Source: Liolophura sinensis
Taxonomy: Eukaryota > Mollusca > Polyplacophora > Chitonida > Chitonidae
Direction of reading: 5' to 3'
Assembly (NCBI RefSeq): GCF_032854445.1
Contig: NC_088297.1
Coordinates: 6,011,991-6,075,990, forward strand
DNA length: 64,000 bases
Under the pieces are notes generated by a model. It ran no database searches, had not been told where the DNA came from, and worked only from the letters and a program-made list of their open reading frames with translations. Of this stretch, positions 1-11,441 are shown one piece after another. The stretch's first letter is position 1. Each line of letters begins with the position of its first letter. Position numbers and translations under genes: made by a program.

Positions 1-313
1 AACAAAGGGATAAAAATCTCCATGATTACACAAAAACGCGAGGGCCATTGGAAACGCTGCATTCATCAGATGTAAAGCAGAATTAAAGAGTGCTGAAGTA
101 CTGATTGAGTAATACTGCCATAAAGACGGCGATACAAATCTTATAAATGTAAAAATACAATTTTTGCCTGCTTGGCTATCCACCACTCCTCACTGGAGAT
201 TACCATGGTAACAAGACGTTATTGCCTCAATTTTAGTAGCAATTGTTGAGAAAAAAAATGGCGGTCAGACTAGGTTGAGTTGTACAGTAAGGTACAAGTC
301 ACAGCTGTGCCAA
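1..313. other. no feature recognised
   Basis: AT-rich single-copy-looking sequence. No exon, RNA gene or repeat recognised. Confidence 0.5.
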
Positions 314-630
314 TGACATTTTAATGTGATTGTATGTTAAACGTGATGACAACACATCATTTTGAGTAATTCTACACCGGTCTGTAATAAATTGCTGTTA
401 ACATCAGTGCAATTTTTTTCTTACCTAATTCTGTTCAAGCCATGGTGCTAGAGGGTGTGTAATTTGCTATTGTTTAAGCATTTAGATGATCAGTGAGAAT
501 AAAACCCTAACTGAGGTAAATTGACTATAAAGAGAGACTGTATTTCACCAGTTACGTGTGGACATTTGGACGCCATGACGTTGTCGTTACTGCTCTGGTA
601 TTCCTCTAAGCTGTACATCTATAATTATAT
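314..630 (+). mobile_element. DR1 dispersed element, near full-length copy
   Basis: Collinear with about 20 other copies in the window. Shared landmarks in order are GATGACAACAC, a TTGAGTAATTCTA block, AACATCA plus a T-run, AAGCCATGGTGCTAG, GAATAAAACCCTAACTGAGG, a GTATTTCACC block, and a final GCTCTGGTTTTACTCTCTA-like end that is diverged here. It has no coding capacity, so it is probably a non-autonomous element; the superfamily is undetermined. Confidence 0.7.
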
Positions 631-1752
631 TATTTTTGACATGATGTTGACAAACTTATTACATAATCCTTGAAACACGCAGGCAAATTGTAACAACCTA
701 TCACACAATAGGCGATCTCAGAAAAAAAATGTAGCAAAATGTTTTCTAATCTTCGATTTCTGTCATTCCTCGACACGTATTATATCATGTATGCATTTCA
801 CACATTTTTTCATGAACGTTGATTATAGGGCGTAGGGCTCACTTAAACCACAGAGTAAATATAGCCATATGTCGCACTAGGTCAAAAGGTCAATCCGATC
901 TTGTTATGTGAGTGGTATATGTGATATGTATAAAGCATGCGACAAATAAGACCCGTGCTCATGCGCGTTGTTGTATGCCGATATTATTCAAAATTAGTGA
1001 CAACCTCATTTCTGAAAATAAACTTCTTGCCAATTTCGTAATGAAACACTGCTTTTCGGGTGTTTTGGAAATTTATTTCATTAATTTATTTACTTGATTA
1101 GTGTTTAACACCGTACTTTCTTCATTTATGCGATAGGTTTATCCTTGGAGAAAGCCACGTGCTCAAAGTACACCACCGAGGTGCGTGTCAAGCCGCCCGA
1201 CATAAAGCCGTACAGTAGGACCAGCGAAAGCTGGGCTCGAAACAACGACCTTAAGGTTTAGAATTCAGCAACAATGTTCTTGAAAGTATGGACAATCCCA
1301 ACACGACCAACGTCCAGCCATCGCTTCCCTTGATTCATCACGTCAGAGAAAGACAAGCGCGTACAGATAACCTCAGGGACATTTGGTTATTGTCTAAATG
1401 GGTATTCTTAATTCATTAACCGGTCAACACATCAGCATGTCAACAAATTCACGGCAATAACGAAATACTATTCAATATAGTCCAACACAAAAGCCACACA
1501 AACACAATAAATGTTAGCTTCGTGATCTAGTAATGCTAATGGTGGATGAATCGAGATCATTATCTTTTAACGTGCCCTTTTACGGGCTGATGTCAATTAC
1601 CCACTCACCCCCCCCCCCTTACCCCAGCGTCACTTCGCCGGAGGATTAATACCACAAGGTCGCTTATTGGCTTATTTAGGGGATAATGTAACATATCTAA
1701 AAGCCGATCTTGTGCGATGTCGATAGCTGATCTATACGCTGATGACAGCAAA
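631..1752. other. no gene recognised
   Basis: Unique-looking AT-rich DNA with a C-run at about 1,609-1,618. Short open frames here show no protein-like features. Confidence 0.45.
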
Positions 1753-2075
1753 TAGACCCGAAGACCTACATAGCCCGAGAAGAGTGACTGGTCCATTTGA
1801 GGAAAGCACGCAACAGGCCCGAAGACCTCGTACGTGATACACGGAGTGTGATTGGTCCATAAAGAAGAAAGTATGCAACAGGCCCGAAGACCTCGTACGT
1901 GATACACGGAGTGTGATTGGTCCATTTGAGGAAACTAGCCATAACAGACCCGAAGGCCAGCACGGTACATGAACAATGATGGATCCATTTTTGGTTCGAT
2001 TTGTGAAAAGTAGCCAACAAACCAGAGGACCTATATTTTATATAGACATGACTGGTAAATGGATCGAGGCTTTCT
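1753..2075. repeat. tandem repeat, unit about 65 bp
   Basis: Four to five units. The two central ones are nearly identical and share CCCGAAGACCTCGTACGTG followed by ATACACGGAGTGTGATTGGT. The outer units are progressively diverged. Open frames on the minus strand across it come from the repeat. Confidence 0.8.
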
Positions 2076-3043
2076 GGAAACAAGCTATAGGAATGTACAC
2101 ATAGGTTGACCCATATATAGATCAAAACTTTGATAACGCAATATAAGTCAAATAATCGACTAATCGACTATGTGGCTTACAAGCACGACATAACATGCAT
2201 ACTTAAAAGGCAAAGGCACGTGACAAAACAATTTTTTCTGACCTGTACTTGCATCCTCAAAGATTTGATGATAAATTTTTAGTTTCTCATTCTTTTCTTA
2301 GTGCGCGCCCGAAGTACTAGACGGTGATGGATTTGAAACTGCTTAGATACGACATTTCTACCTTGTTCCCATGTTACTGTCTGGTTTGCTTTTGTGTAAA
2401 GCCTGAAACATTCGAAATTATTTCGGTGCTGTCTGGATTGGGCGCAACAGATACTGATGATTCCCCACAGATGAATACACAGGTCTATAAACCGTGTTGT
2501 TTAACCTCCCAGTCAGCCTTATCCACCTTTCGTCGCCAACTTATTTGTTTTCTTTGGAAAGTAAGCCGACGTGAAACAACATGGTGCTGATAGAGGGCTA
2601 AACTGACGCGGTAATAAATACACAGTGCTTTTCGGAATATGGTACAGTCCTGGAACGTTCGACGCTGCTTACATCATCGCGTATAATTCTTTTGATGATT
2701 GAATGGTTTAGATTGACACTACATGACTCATTAACAGAGTTGCAACAGACCTATTTTCGGAAGGACTGGGGGACTGGTTATGGGCCGAATAACTGGCTGG
2801 TTTACTGTTTAGAAGACTGAATGGCGGACTGGTTGACCGATTGAATACTGGTTGACTGGTTAAACTGTTGCCCAACAGACTTGTTGACTAACACAACAGC
2901 TGAAAAACTGACTGGGTTAATTGCATGAGAATAACTCTCAGTGAATGGAGGATTTACATGCTGATAGATTGATCAGGGCGCTGTTAGGCTCGTTAACTGG
3001 CTAACGATTGACGCTCTGAATGCCAAATGACGTAACCGATTGG
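2076..3043. other. no gene recognised
   Basis: Between about 2,750 and 2,930 the short word GACTGGTT and variants recur at irregular spacing, which looks like a decayed short-unit tandem repeat. Nothing else is seen. Confidence 0.4.
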
Positions 3044-3310
3044 CTAACGAAATGACTGTTTAACACAAACCACCGAAGAATTAAGAAAGTATATAAAGAA
3101 CGGATTCATGCAAAGAGACGCAGCCAGTAGTTCCCAATGCTGTTGGAAAGACGCACGGAATGTCCTAGGCGAATGAATCAAACCAGTGTCCAAATCGTGT
3201 ATACCATGCTTGCTTGTAAGTTGTCGATAATCAAAGTATGATAGCAACTGTTCATGTCCACCGTGGCGATCTAGTTCAACACAACGGATATGTAGTTCAA
3301 TGTAAGGCAA
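3044..3310 (+). repeat. DR2 dispersed repeat copy
   Basis: Shares TTTAACACAAACCACC, ATGCAAAGAGACGCAG, TACCATGC and AAGTTGTCGATAAT with the copy at 17,641-17,990, in the same order and orientation. Confidence 0.65.
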
Positions 3311-3496
3311 CTGTAAGATATTGACGTCATATTGTAAATCACTTATCCCTTTATCAAGCTACTGATCAATAATTCTAAACATTACGAAACAATTCTTGAC
3401 TGGCCGCTTGAATTAAGTACTGACGTACACAGAGCACATATCAAAATATAATAATAGAAGGCGTGCAACAAAGAGAATAAATCTAGAGGTACGGCG

Positions 3497-3615
3497 CCTG
3501 TGTGATAGCTGGCAAATGGTCACAGGGTAACTGGCGAAACACAGCCTCAGTTTACCTCAGTTAGACTTTTATTCTAACTGTTCATGCCAATGCTTAGATA
3601 GGTGTAAAATATCTT
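3497..3615 (-). mobile_element. DR1 partial copy
   Basis: Reverse-complement DR1 segment from the GTGTGATAGCTGGCAAATGG module through TTTACCTCAGTTAG and TTCTAACTGTTCATG. It lies head to head with the plus-strand copy at 3,676. Confidence 0.6.
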
Positions 3616-3675
3616 ACCTGTTAGAGAAAGAAATCAGGACTGGTTCATGCAATAAGGAACAGTCAACTGTTCATT

Positions 3676-3952
3676 GTTTTAATGTTATTGTGTGTTAAAT
3701 GTGATGATAACACTGCATTTTGAATAATTTTGCAATTGCCGTCAGTACATTATTCTTAATTTTGCTTAAGCCATGGTGTTAGGGGGTGTGTAATTTGCTA
3801 CTATTTATGCATTTCCATGAACAGTTAGAGCAAAAACCTAACTGAGGTAAATTGACAAGAGGCCGTATTTCACCGGTTACATGTGACCCTTTGCCAACTT
3901 TCACACACTGTCGTTGTTGCTCTAGTTTTACGCTCTATTCTGTGCGTCTTAA
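3676..3952 (+). mobile_element. DR1 near full-length copy
   Basis: All DR1 landmarks are present in order, including TTAAGCCATGGTGTTAGGGG and CTAACTGAGGTAAATTGACA followed by AGAGGCCGTATTTCACCGG. The short reading frame across its end is incidental. Confidence 0.7.
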
Positions 3953-4840
3953 CTATGTCCAGTGAACACCAACACATGCATCCGTGTACTGGGCGACTTA
4001 CTGACTCACCAGATGATAAATCACTCACAGTAGCAAAAATAACAGGCGCCCAAGTGGAAAATTTTTATAACAATACAATATGTAGGATCAATTCATGATA
4101 ATAGTTAGGTCCCATCCCAATTCAGTCCCACAAAAACACATGCACACTCCCTCAAGGTCCAAGGTACAAAAAAGACTTCAGTATCAAACTAGGTCTCCAT
4201 ATCGTGAACAGTCCAATCATGCCAACGTGTTTGAACAGTTTATATCATTCCGCACTTAGTCACAGTTGTTAGGCTTTTGTTAACCGTTGTTATTTTACGA
4301 CCCTGTACACGCCATATGTACACAGAAGCCAACAATGGTGGATCGGTCAAGTCCCCGGATGTGTTGTCAAGGGTAAATGAGACTTGGAAGTTTCCTGCTT
4401 TATACCGGAGGCTGTTGAACACGACGACGAAAACAAAACGCTGTTGATCTGTCGTTAAGGTTGGAAAGTAGGGCAGTTATATTAATACGTCGCCGACACG
4501 GCGGTTTACACAATAAGACATCAATTCCGACAAAAAATAGATCCTATTAACGTTATAATAGACATGCTCTTCTCATAAAGAATCTATGGGTTATGTAGTC
4601 AATACGGTAACGCTCACGGTATCAATTCCAGACTCAGGACGCGCAAATATCTTCCTGTTCTTCTTGAAAAATATTTAACCAAAAAAAAAAGCAGGAAAAT
4701 ATTCAACAGTTACCAAATTCTCGCCGCTTAAGTTAAAATTGTTGTTCTCGCTGCAGTTAATCAGCTTCTATGTTTTCATATTGTATGTCTGAATAAACCA
4801 GGATTCTGCTGGACTAAGCAACCCCGAGGTCTGCTCTCTT
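3953..4840. other. no gene recognised
   Basis: AT-rich sequence with an A-run near 4,681. No conserved frame or repeat was identified. Confidence 0.45.
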
Positions 4841-5150
4841 TGCAATGATTTAAATGTGTTTGTACATTAAATGTTATGACAACAAAGCTTTTTGAGTAAC
4901 TCTAGACTACTTTCGTCTGTTACATTGTAATTAACATCCCTTCTTTATTTTTCTTCACCTAATTCTTCTAATGGGTGCTAATGGGGGGGGGGGGGGGTAA
5001 GATGCAACTATTTCAGCATTACATGAACAGAAAGAATAAAATATTAACTGAGTTGAGTTAACAAGAGGCCGTATTTCACCGGTTACGTGTGACCATTTGC
5101 CAGCTATCACACTGTCGTCACTACTTTAGTTTTACTCTCTGTGCTGCAGC
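4841..5150 (+). mobile_element. DR1 copy with poly-G expansion
   Basis: DR1 order is preserved from the GTTATGACAACA block to the TTTTACTCTCTGTGCTG end. The usual GCTAGGGGGCGTG tract has become a long G-run at about 4,985-4,998. Confidence 0.65.
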
Positions 5151-5330
5151 CTTGTATATTATAATCCAACCAACTAAGTCTCAGGTTCGAATCTAACTCT
5201 CGCTGGTTTCGTCGGTGGTTTGTCAGGTACCTGTTGAAAGGTGGTGGTTCTTCACTGGGTACAGTGTTAAACCCCAGTGGGTGTATTTCAGCTGAACTAT
5301 ACACCGGTATTCAGGTGTTATCAACAATGG
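5150..5330 (+). mobile_element. SINE-D-like tRNA-derived fragment
   Basis: A B-box-like CAGGTTCGAATCT at about 5,181-5,193 is followed by body sequence similar to the element at 35,385-35,540 and, in reverse, to 28,798-28,990 (TCGGTGGTTTGTCAGGTACC, then a GGTGGT and CCCAGTGGGTG stretch). A recognisable A box is lacking. Confidence 0.45.
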
Positions 5331-7234
5331 CGGTATTTCACAGAGAGCACACACTGTGTGATGCAGTAAAATGTGAGATAACCTGGGATAAAAAACCAAC
5401 ATCATACTTGAAAACCATCCAGGGTTTGTCACGGCAGGCAATGATTCGTAGTGAAATTGGATTGTAGGGTTGTGGGGGGCAAGTAGGCATGTAATAGCGA
5501 GTTATGAGCTGTGTCGGTGGCTGTGTGTAAGTGTGGTGCTGAGGGCGGGGATTTGAGTGCGTGGGGGGTGGGGATGTCTGTGGGAAGATTCACCGCTGCT
5601 GTGTTAATCTATGTGTGTACGGGAGCATGGCTGAGCCCGTGGATGTAGCTAGCTATCGTAGCCACTGCTGAGCCGTACAGAGGCCGGTGGTAGCACCACG
5701 AGACACATACGGCCATTATACATGCAAATCAATGCTAAGGCTGCCCGCGTTCGCATCACTGGCCAGCTCCGAACGCTGGCCTTTATGGAGGCCTGTACAC
5801 AGCTCACCATGTGTACATCACTATAGACAGCTTGGCCGGCCGGTACACCAAATCAATGACTATCCCAGAGACGTATATACCTAGCGGTAATTTTTGTTTC
5901 CTCTAGTTACGGAACAGGCTTATACAGGCCTATAACATATACTTCGACACCATGAGGAGGATGGCATGGTATCACAATGCCATTTTTCTTCATGATGATA
6001 TTGTGTCCATTCAAAGATACAACATGGAATTCCAGACCGACTACATGTTCCCCCCCCCTCTTCCTGCCCAGTGAAAATCGGGTTCTATAATGGGTAAAAT
6101 ATTAATTCATCGATTTTAAAATATACAATATTTTGTTTCGTCGAATGAAGACCGTATTATTAAAATCATTAATCATTGTTACCGTTAGGTTATCTAAGAA
6201 AAGATGTAAAAAGCTCAAGAAGTAACGTGGCCGGTAGAGAGTGTATACTTACACCGTCAACCGCCACTGCCATTGCATACCATTAGCATATTTATATGTT
6301 ACCTTCAATCGCTTCTTCCGCTATACGAATGTGTTCCTATGAGCCGCTAGTAACATATCAATCCATTGGTTACATCCCACACCTCATCATTGCACGAATG
6401 TAACACGGTGGTGAGAAACCACGGCATTTACACGAAGCACCCGGCGAGAAAGTCTTCTCCGTAATGTCGATGGAAACGTAGCCAGTCGACATTGGAAGTC
6501 TTGGTACGGCGTTTTACAGGCAAGCTACAGCGAGCGACGCAGCCTCTGGGCGATTCCATTCGCTAGGTGATGGGAGGGGAGCAAGGGTGAGTGACATCGA
6601 GCCGCCGCCTCGTGCCTCGCGGATCATCGAACAGTGAGGAAATGTACTAAAGGCCATCAAATCAATGCGCTCACGGGCTCAGCAAAACATAAACCCTGCC
6701 GACGAAAATTGTATATATCAAGGCCAAACTTGGCGTTCAAAAAATGGCAGGCTTCATAAATTCCGGGCCTTAAATCTGCTAAGTGGTTGCACTATTTTTG
6801 TCACTGCGCCTGTGGCCCTAGGCAAACAGTATTCCATACCGCAGTAATCAGGTACCATAAAACCTCTGCAGAAAGTGTCGGGCTTTTTTTCCAGCCTGTT
6901 TGCTCTGTTCTCGGAACGTCATATTGCTATTTACTCGCCATGTTAAATTCCCTGGTTTAGCATTATGGCGATACGTGTATTAAGCATACTTAAGACAAGT
7001 TTACTTTTCATTTGCTTTTGGTTAAACTAATAACTATAAATGATAGTCCCTATACAATACCACAGATAATTGTTTTTAGTTTGGTTTCGTTATGCCTGCA
7101 AAACGCACGTCATTTTCATTTAGCGGACTAAATGCAGCAGCTATTCGTTTAATATGCGTCCCCAGTTCTCACACGCCCTATTACTCACGAATTTAACTCA
7201 GGCCTTTTAACTGATTTAATTAAAGACGTACGTA
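5331..7234. other. no gene recognised; locally GC-richer
   Basis: The stretches 5,480-5,900 and 6,400-6,660 are richer in GC and CpG than their surroundings. The second ends in a donor-like GCAAGGGTGAGTG at about 6,580. Frames there are short and show no homology I recognise, so no exon is called. Confidence 0.35.
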
Positions 7235-7498
7235 GGGCCTCCGTGGCTCAGTTGGTTAGCGCGCTAGCGCAGTGTAATGACCCAGGAGCCTATCACCAAT
7301 GCGGTCGCTGTGAGTTCAAGTCCAGCTCATGCTGGCTTCCTCTCCGGCCGTACGTGGGAAGGCCTGTCAGCTACCTGCGGATGGCCGTGGGTTTCCCCCG
7401 GGCTCTGCCCGGTCTTCTCCCACCATAATGCTGGCCGCCGTCGTATTAGTGAAATATTCTTGAGTACGGCGTAAAACACCAATTAAATAAATAAATAA
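7235..7498 (+). mobile_element. Family A (MetaSINE-like) SINE, full length
   Basis: The tRNA-like head has A box TGGCTCAGTTGG and B box GAGTTCAAGTCC. The body contains GGCCGTACGTGGGAAGG, GTGGGTTTCCCCCGGGCTC and ATGCTGGCCGCCGTCGTATT, and the tail is an (AAATA)n run. The body resembles the Meta-domain SINE superfamily as I remember it. It splits a DR1 copy: an imperfect duplication AAGACGTAC/AAGACCATAC flanks it and DR1 sequence resumes after the tail. Confidence 0.85.
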
Positions 7499-7935
7499 GA
7501 CCATACAGCATAGATAATAAAAACCAGAGCAGCGACGACAGTGTGATAGCCGGCAAATGGCTTATGAGTGTTTTACGGTGTATGCGATAAATATGTTAAC
7601 TTCGGGTAAAAAAAAAATGAAAGTATCAGACAGACCATAATAATATAATTATAGACGTACAGCATAGAGAGGAAGGCCAGGGCAGCGACGACAGTGACAT
7701 GACACAAGGTTACAGGAAACCTATCAAAAAATGACCTCTCGATTAATTTAGCACAGTCCAGGGTTTTATTCTAACTGTTCATGTAAATGCCTAAGTAGTT
7801 GCAATTTACATGTCCCCAAGCACCATGGCTTAAGTCGAATTAGGTAAAAAAAAATACAGTGATGTTAGGTACAATTTATTAGACGTTACTGGTCTAGAAT
7901 TACTCAAGAATATCACATGCGCACAATAAACGATC
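7499..7935 (-). mobile_element. DR1, two adjoining reverse copies
   Basis: A short segment (about 7,499-7,562) carries the CATACAGCATAG and GAGCAGCGACGACAGTGTGA module. After a gap, a longer copy (about 7,650-7,935) runs from GACGTACAGCATAGAGAG to TAGAATTACTCAAGAATATC. It lies head to head with the plus-strand copy starting at 8,043. Confidence 0.65.
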
Positions 7936-8089
7936 ATTAAGTGTACATCCGGTGTTTCTGCGCTGATTTGCAAAAGCGCTTAATATCGTTGCAATGCAAC
8001 AGGCATCTGTTAGAATCTATGTTATTATTAATAAAATCTGATAGACCAGTAACGTCTAATGAGCAGCATTTTCATCTATAGTAATTCTG

Positions 8090-8830
8090 ATTCAGCGTCT
8101 TGGTTACTACTGTTCATCGTCCTTGGTTACAACTATCAGCGTCTTGGTTACAACTATTCAGCGTCTTGTTTACTACTACTCAGCGTCTTGGTTACTACTT
8201 ATTCAACGTCTTGGTTACAACTATTCAGCGTCTGGGTTTACTACTGTTCAGCGTCTTGGTTACAAACTATTCAGCGTCTTGGTTACTACTATTCAACGTC
8301 CTTGGTTACAACTATTCAGCGTCTTGGTTACTACTATTCAGTGTATTTAAACTTTACACAGAAACAGCGTCTTGGTTACTACTATTCAACGTCTTGGTTA
8401 CTACTATTCAACGTCTTGGTTACAACTATTCAGCGTCTTGGTTACTACTATTCAGTGTATTTAAACTTAACACAGAAACAGCGTCTTGTTACTACTGTTC
8501 ATCGTCTTGGTTACAACTATCCAGCGTCTTGGTTACAACTATTCAGCGTCTTGTTTACTACTACTCAGCGTCTTGGATACTACTGTTTAGCGTCTTGGTT
8601 TACTACTATTCAACATCTTGGTTACAACTACTCTGCGTCTGGTTACTACTATTCAACGTCTTGATTACTACTATTCAACATCTTGGTTACTACTATTCAA
8701 CATCTTGGTTAACAACTATTCAGTGTCTTGGTTACTACTACTCAGCGTCTTGATTACAACTATTCAGCGTCTTGGTTACTACTATTCAACGTCTTGGTTA
8801 CAACTATTCAGCGTCTTGGTTACTATTCAG
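8090..8830 (+). repeat. 22-bp minisatellite
   Basis: About 30 units built on TCAGCGTCTTGGTTAC followed by AACTAT or TACTAT. A longer insert reading GTGTATTTAAACTTTACACA appears three times (near 8,341, 8,455 and 8,830), so there is a higher-order layer. The unit has no stop in several frames, which creates long Leu/Tyr/Ser-rich frames that are not genes. Confidence 0.9.
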
Positions 8831-8873
8831 TGTATTTAAACTTTACACAGAAACAGGGTAATATCCTAACAGA

Positions 8874-9307
8874 TGTACTCACCAGAGGCGGTATTTCACT
8901 GGTTAGAGCTCACCAGAGGCGGTATTTCACTGGTTAGAACTCGCCAGAGGCGGTATTTCACTGGTTAGAGCTCACCAGAGGCGGTATTTCACCGGTTAGA
9001 ACTCGCCAGAGGCGGTATTTCACTGATTAGAGCTCACCAGAGGCGATATTTCACTGGTTAGAACTCGCCAGAGGCGGTATTTCACTGGTTAGAGCTCACC
9101 AGAGGCCGTACTTCACTGGTTAGAACTCACCAGAGGCCGTACTTCACTGGTTAAAACTCACCAGAGGCCGTACTTCACTGGTTAGAACTCGCCAGAGGCC
9201 GTACTTCACTGGTTAGAACTCACCAGAGGCCGTACTTCACTGGTTAAATCTCACCAGAGGCCGTATTTCACTGGTTAGAACTCACCAGAGGCCGTACTTC
9301 ACTGGTT
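8874..9307 (+). repeat. 31-bp minisatellite with dimeric substructure
   Basis: About 14 units of CACCAGAGGCGGTATTTCAC plus TGGTTAGAGCT. In the left half units alternate GAGCTCACC and GAACTCGCC, giving a 62-bp dimer. In the right half they become homogeneous with GGCCGTACTTCACTGG, closer to the parental DR1 module. Confidence 0.9.
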
Positions 9308-9527
9308 ACGTGCTACCAATGCCAATTTTCGCACTGTCGTCCCTGCTCTGGTTTTACTATCTATGCTGTGAGTTTTTACATTCATTTCCCTACCATTTTT
9401 GTGGTAAAAATTTGTGACATTGACTGAAATGTCACAAAACAAAGAATATCTAACAAATATGAACACGCCATATGTAGGACCCTAAAGATCACCCTCTATT
9501 ATACGGCTACCCTGTATGAGGAAAAAA

Positions 9528-9885
9528 TCAGTTTGGTGGCCTAATGGTTTCACCTCGTCGTCGGGAGACCAGGGATCAAGTCCAAAGGCTTTAAAAAATA
9601 ATACTCGTTGCTGCCTCGCTTAGCCCTCCGAACTGAGAGGTTAGAGCCAGTATAATGCGACTGTCATTGTTCCATGTCTTCGGCCTAAAAGACACGTTCA
9701 GATACCAGTTCATCTTGTAACTCCAAACTAGAATAGATAAACTGGAGTTTGAAGTTACAACTTGTAACTAAAAGTTTCCAGTACTTTAGTGGCGGCAGCA
9801 CTTTGGAGGCCTGCCACAAGAAGACACAGTACATGTACATACGTCTAATGACTCCTCGTCGTTATATGAATGAAAAATTGTGAAG
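9528..9885 (+). mobile_element. SINE-C-like tRNA-derived element, diverged
   Basis: The head GGTGGCCTAATGGTTTCACC and B-box-like AGGGATCAAGTCC match the reverse of 63,225-63,475. Further matches are the ...CAGTATAATG... and GCCACAAGAAGACACAGT blocks. A segment near 9,715-9,780 holds a small inverted repeat (GTAACTCCAAACT ... AGTTTGAAGTTAC). Confidence 0.55.
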
Positions 9886-10578
9886 TACAAAATAAAACTC
9901 AAAGCTTACATACACATTCGTTACATTCGTTAGATGTTAACTTGTTCACGGTTCATATTGTTTAGAATTAAGAAACGCTGTTTACTCTTAAACATGTCTA
10001 AGGATGTTGATGACATTCGATATTGCTATAACACTCAGGAAAATTGACTTTTCAAAGGAGGACAAAAAGGGCACCTGATATAACTATGAAGTAAATTATA
10101 TTAATTTATTTGTTTCAACTGGTTCCCTACTAATTCACTACCGATGACAAATTGTGGGATGTTATACAAAATTTCTCTGTTACAACAAACTGTTTCTTTG
10201 TCACGGCAACTTTACAAGAGATAAAGATTAAATTTTTGACTAAAATTATCCTTACTTGGACAGCAAAATGTGGAAGGATCCCGCATATGGCATGTACATA
10301 TCTCTCCTTGTGTAGTATTGGGTAGACCCTTTGTTATATGACTGTCCTGAAGATGGCTACATAGCTACGCCGAAATATGGAATACCAAATATGTTGACTA
10401 CAATATTCGGCGTTTCACCTGTTTTGTTTTACACAAAATTGATTTGTGATCATAGTTCCTTTTTTTAAAAGTGTATGGTGAGTCAAGATTATTCCATTAA
10501 ACGCTTTCATTTTAAGCATCTTTAGTTTTACAAAGGGTATACTTCTCTTGTAAATAAATATAAGCACTGTTCTTAATC
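9886..10578. other. no gene recognised
   Basis: AT-rich sequence without long frames or recognised repeats. Confidence 0.45.
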
Positions 10579-10767
10579 CGGGGCCATGCTGGCTTCCTCT
10601 CCGGGCGTACGTGGGAAGGTCTGCCAGGATCCTGCGGACGGTCGTGGGTTTCCCCGAGGCTCTGCCCGGTTTCCTCCTACCATAATGCTGGCCGCCGTCG
10701 TATAAGTGAAATATTTTTGAGTACGGCGTAAAACACCAATCAAATTAATAAATAAATAAAATAAATA
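10579..10767 (+). mobile_element. Family A SINE, 5'-truncated
   Basis: Starts at the post-B-box body (CATGCTGGCTTCCTCTCC) and runs to GAGTACGGCGTAAAACACCA plus an AT-rich tail. The tRNA head is missing. A second truncated copy follows directly. Confidence 0.85.
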
Positions 10768-10931
10768 CCTCTCCGGCCGTACGTGGGAAGGTCTGCCAGC
10801 ATCCTGCGGATGGTCGTGGGCTTGCCCCGGGCTTTGCCCGGTTTCCTCCTACCATAATGCTGGCCACCGTCGTGTAAGTGAAATATTCTTGAGTACGGCG
10901 TAAAACACCTGTCAAATAAATAAAATAAATA
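10768..10931 (+). mobile_element. Family A SINE, second truncated copy in tandem
   Basis: Begins at CCTCTCCGGCCGTACGTGGG immediately after the tail of the preceding copy and ends in its own (AAATA) tail. Same orientation, slightly diverged, and 25 bp shorter at its 5' end. Confidence 0.85.
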
Positions 10932-10935
10932 ACCC

Positions 10936-11200
10936 GGGGCTAGTGCATATATATCCACGGTGTTGAATTATACCACCAGGTTGGATACATTCACTGTTGC
11001 AATCAAGGTGCAACTGTGATACATGCTTTGATTATCGACAACTTATAAACGGGCATGGTACACGAGTTTGCGGATACTTTTGCTGAATTGTACAAGGAGC
11101 AGAGTTCTCTTGGACCCAGTGTTCAGAATGCTTCGTAGAGTGTATTATTCCACTTAACCCAAGTCTATACCGGCTGTATGTACACAGCGTCTGCATGGGA
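10936..11200 (-). repeat. DR2 copy
   Basis: Reverse complement of the 17,641 copy: TTGATTATCGACAACTTATA, GGGCATGGTACACGAG, and a downstream AGTTCTCTTGGACCC block shared with 12,131-12,420. Confidence 0.6.
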
Positions 11201-11212
11201 CAATTCGTCTTT

Positions 11213-11440
11213 CTAGACCAGTAACGTCAATTTAATTGCAATTAACATCATTGATTTTTTTTACTTAATTTTTCATATTTATGCGTGCAAATTACTATTA
11301 TTTAAACAATTACATTAAAAGTTAGAATAAAACCCTGATTAAGGTAAAGTGACAAGAGATCGTGTTTCGCCGGTTACCTCTGACCATTTGCCAGCTATCA
11401 CAGTGTGATCGATGCTCTAGCCCTATTCTCTATGCTGTAC
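11213..11440 (+). mobile_element. DR1 copy interrupted by SINE-B
   Basis: Runs from TCTAGACCAGTAACGTC to TATTCTCTATGCTGTAC. DR1 sequence resumes after the inserted SINE at about 11,775 with TCTATGCTGTACGTCATTAA. Confidence 0.7.
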
Positions 11441-11441
11441 G

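Larger units (their letters stand above)
8043..9375 (+). mobile_element. DR1 copy enlarged by two internal minisatellites
   Basis: It begins with DR1 sequence AGACCAGTAACGTCTAATGA and ends with the DR1 terminus (CACTGTCGTCCCTGCTCTGG, then TTTTAC). Between them DR1 is interrupted at two collinear places by a 22-bp array (8,090-8,830) and a 31-bp array (8,874-9,307). The 31-bp unit is an amplified version of the DR1 module AGAGGCCGTATTTCACCGG. The two arrays are joined by a stretch aligned with GCATTTACATGAACAG and ACCCTAACTGAGG. Confidence 0.7.

Noticed and set aside
7235-7310. Functional tRNA gene
   Set aside because: The A and B boxes are present, but the sequence is the head of a dispersed SINE with a long body and tail, and no cloverleaf acceptor stem was apparent.
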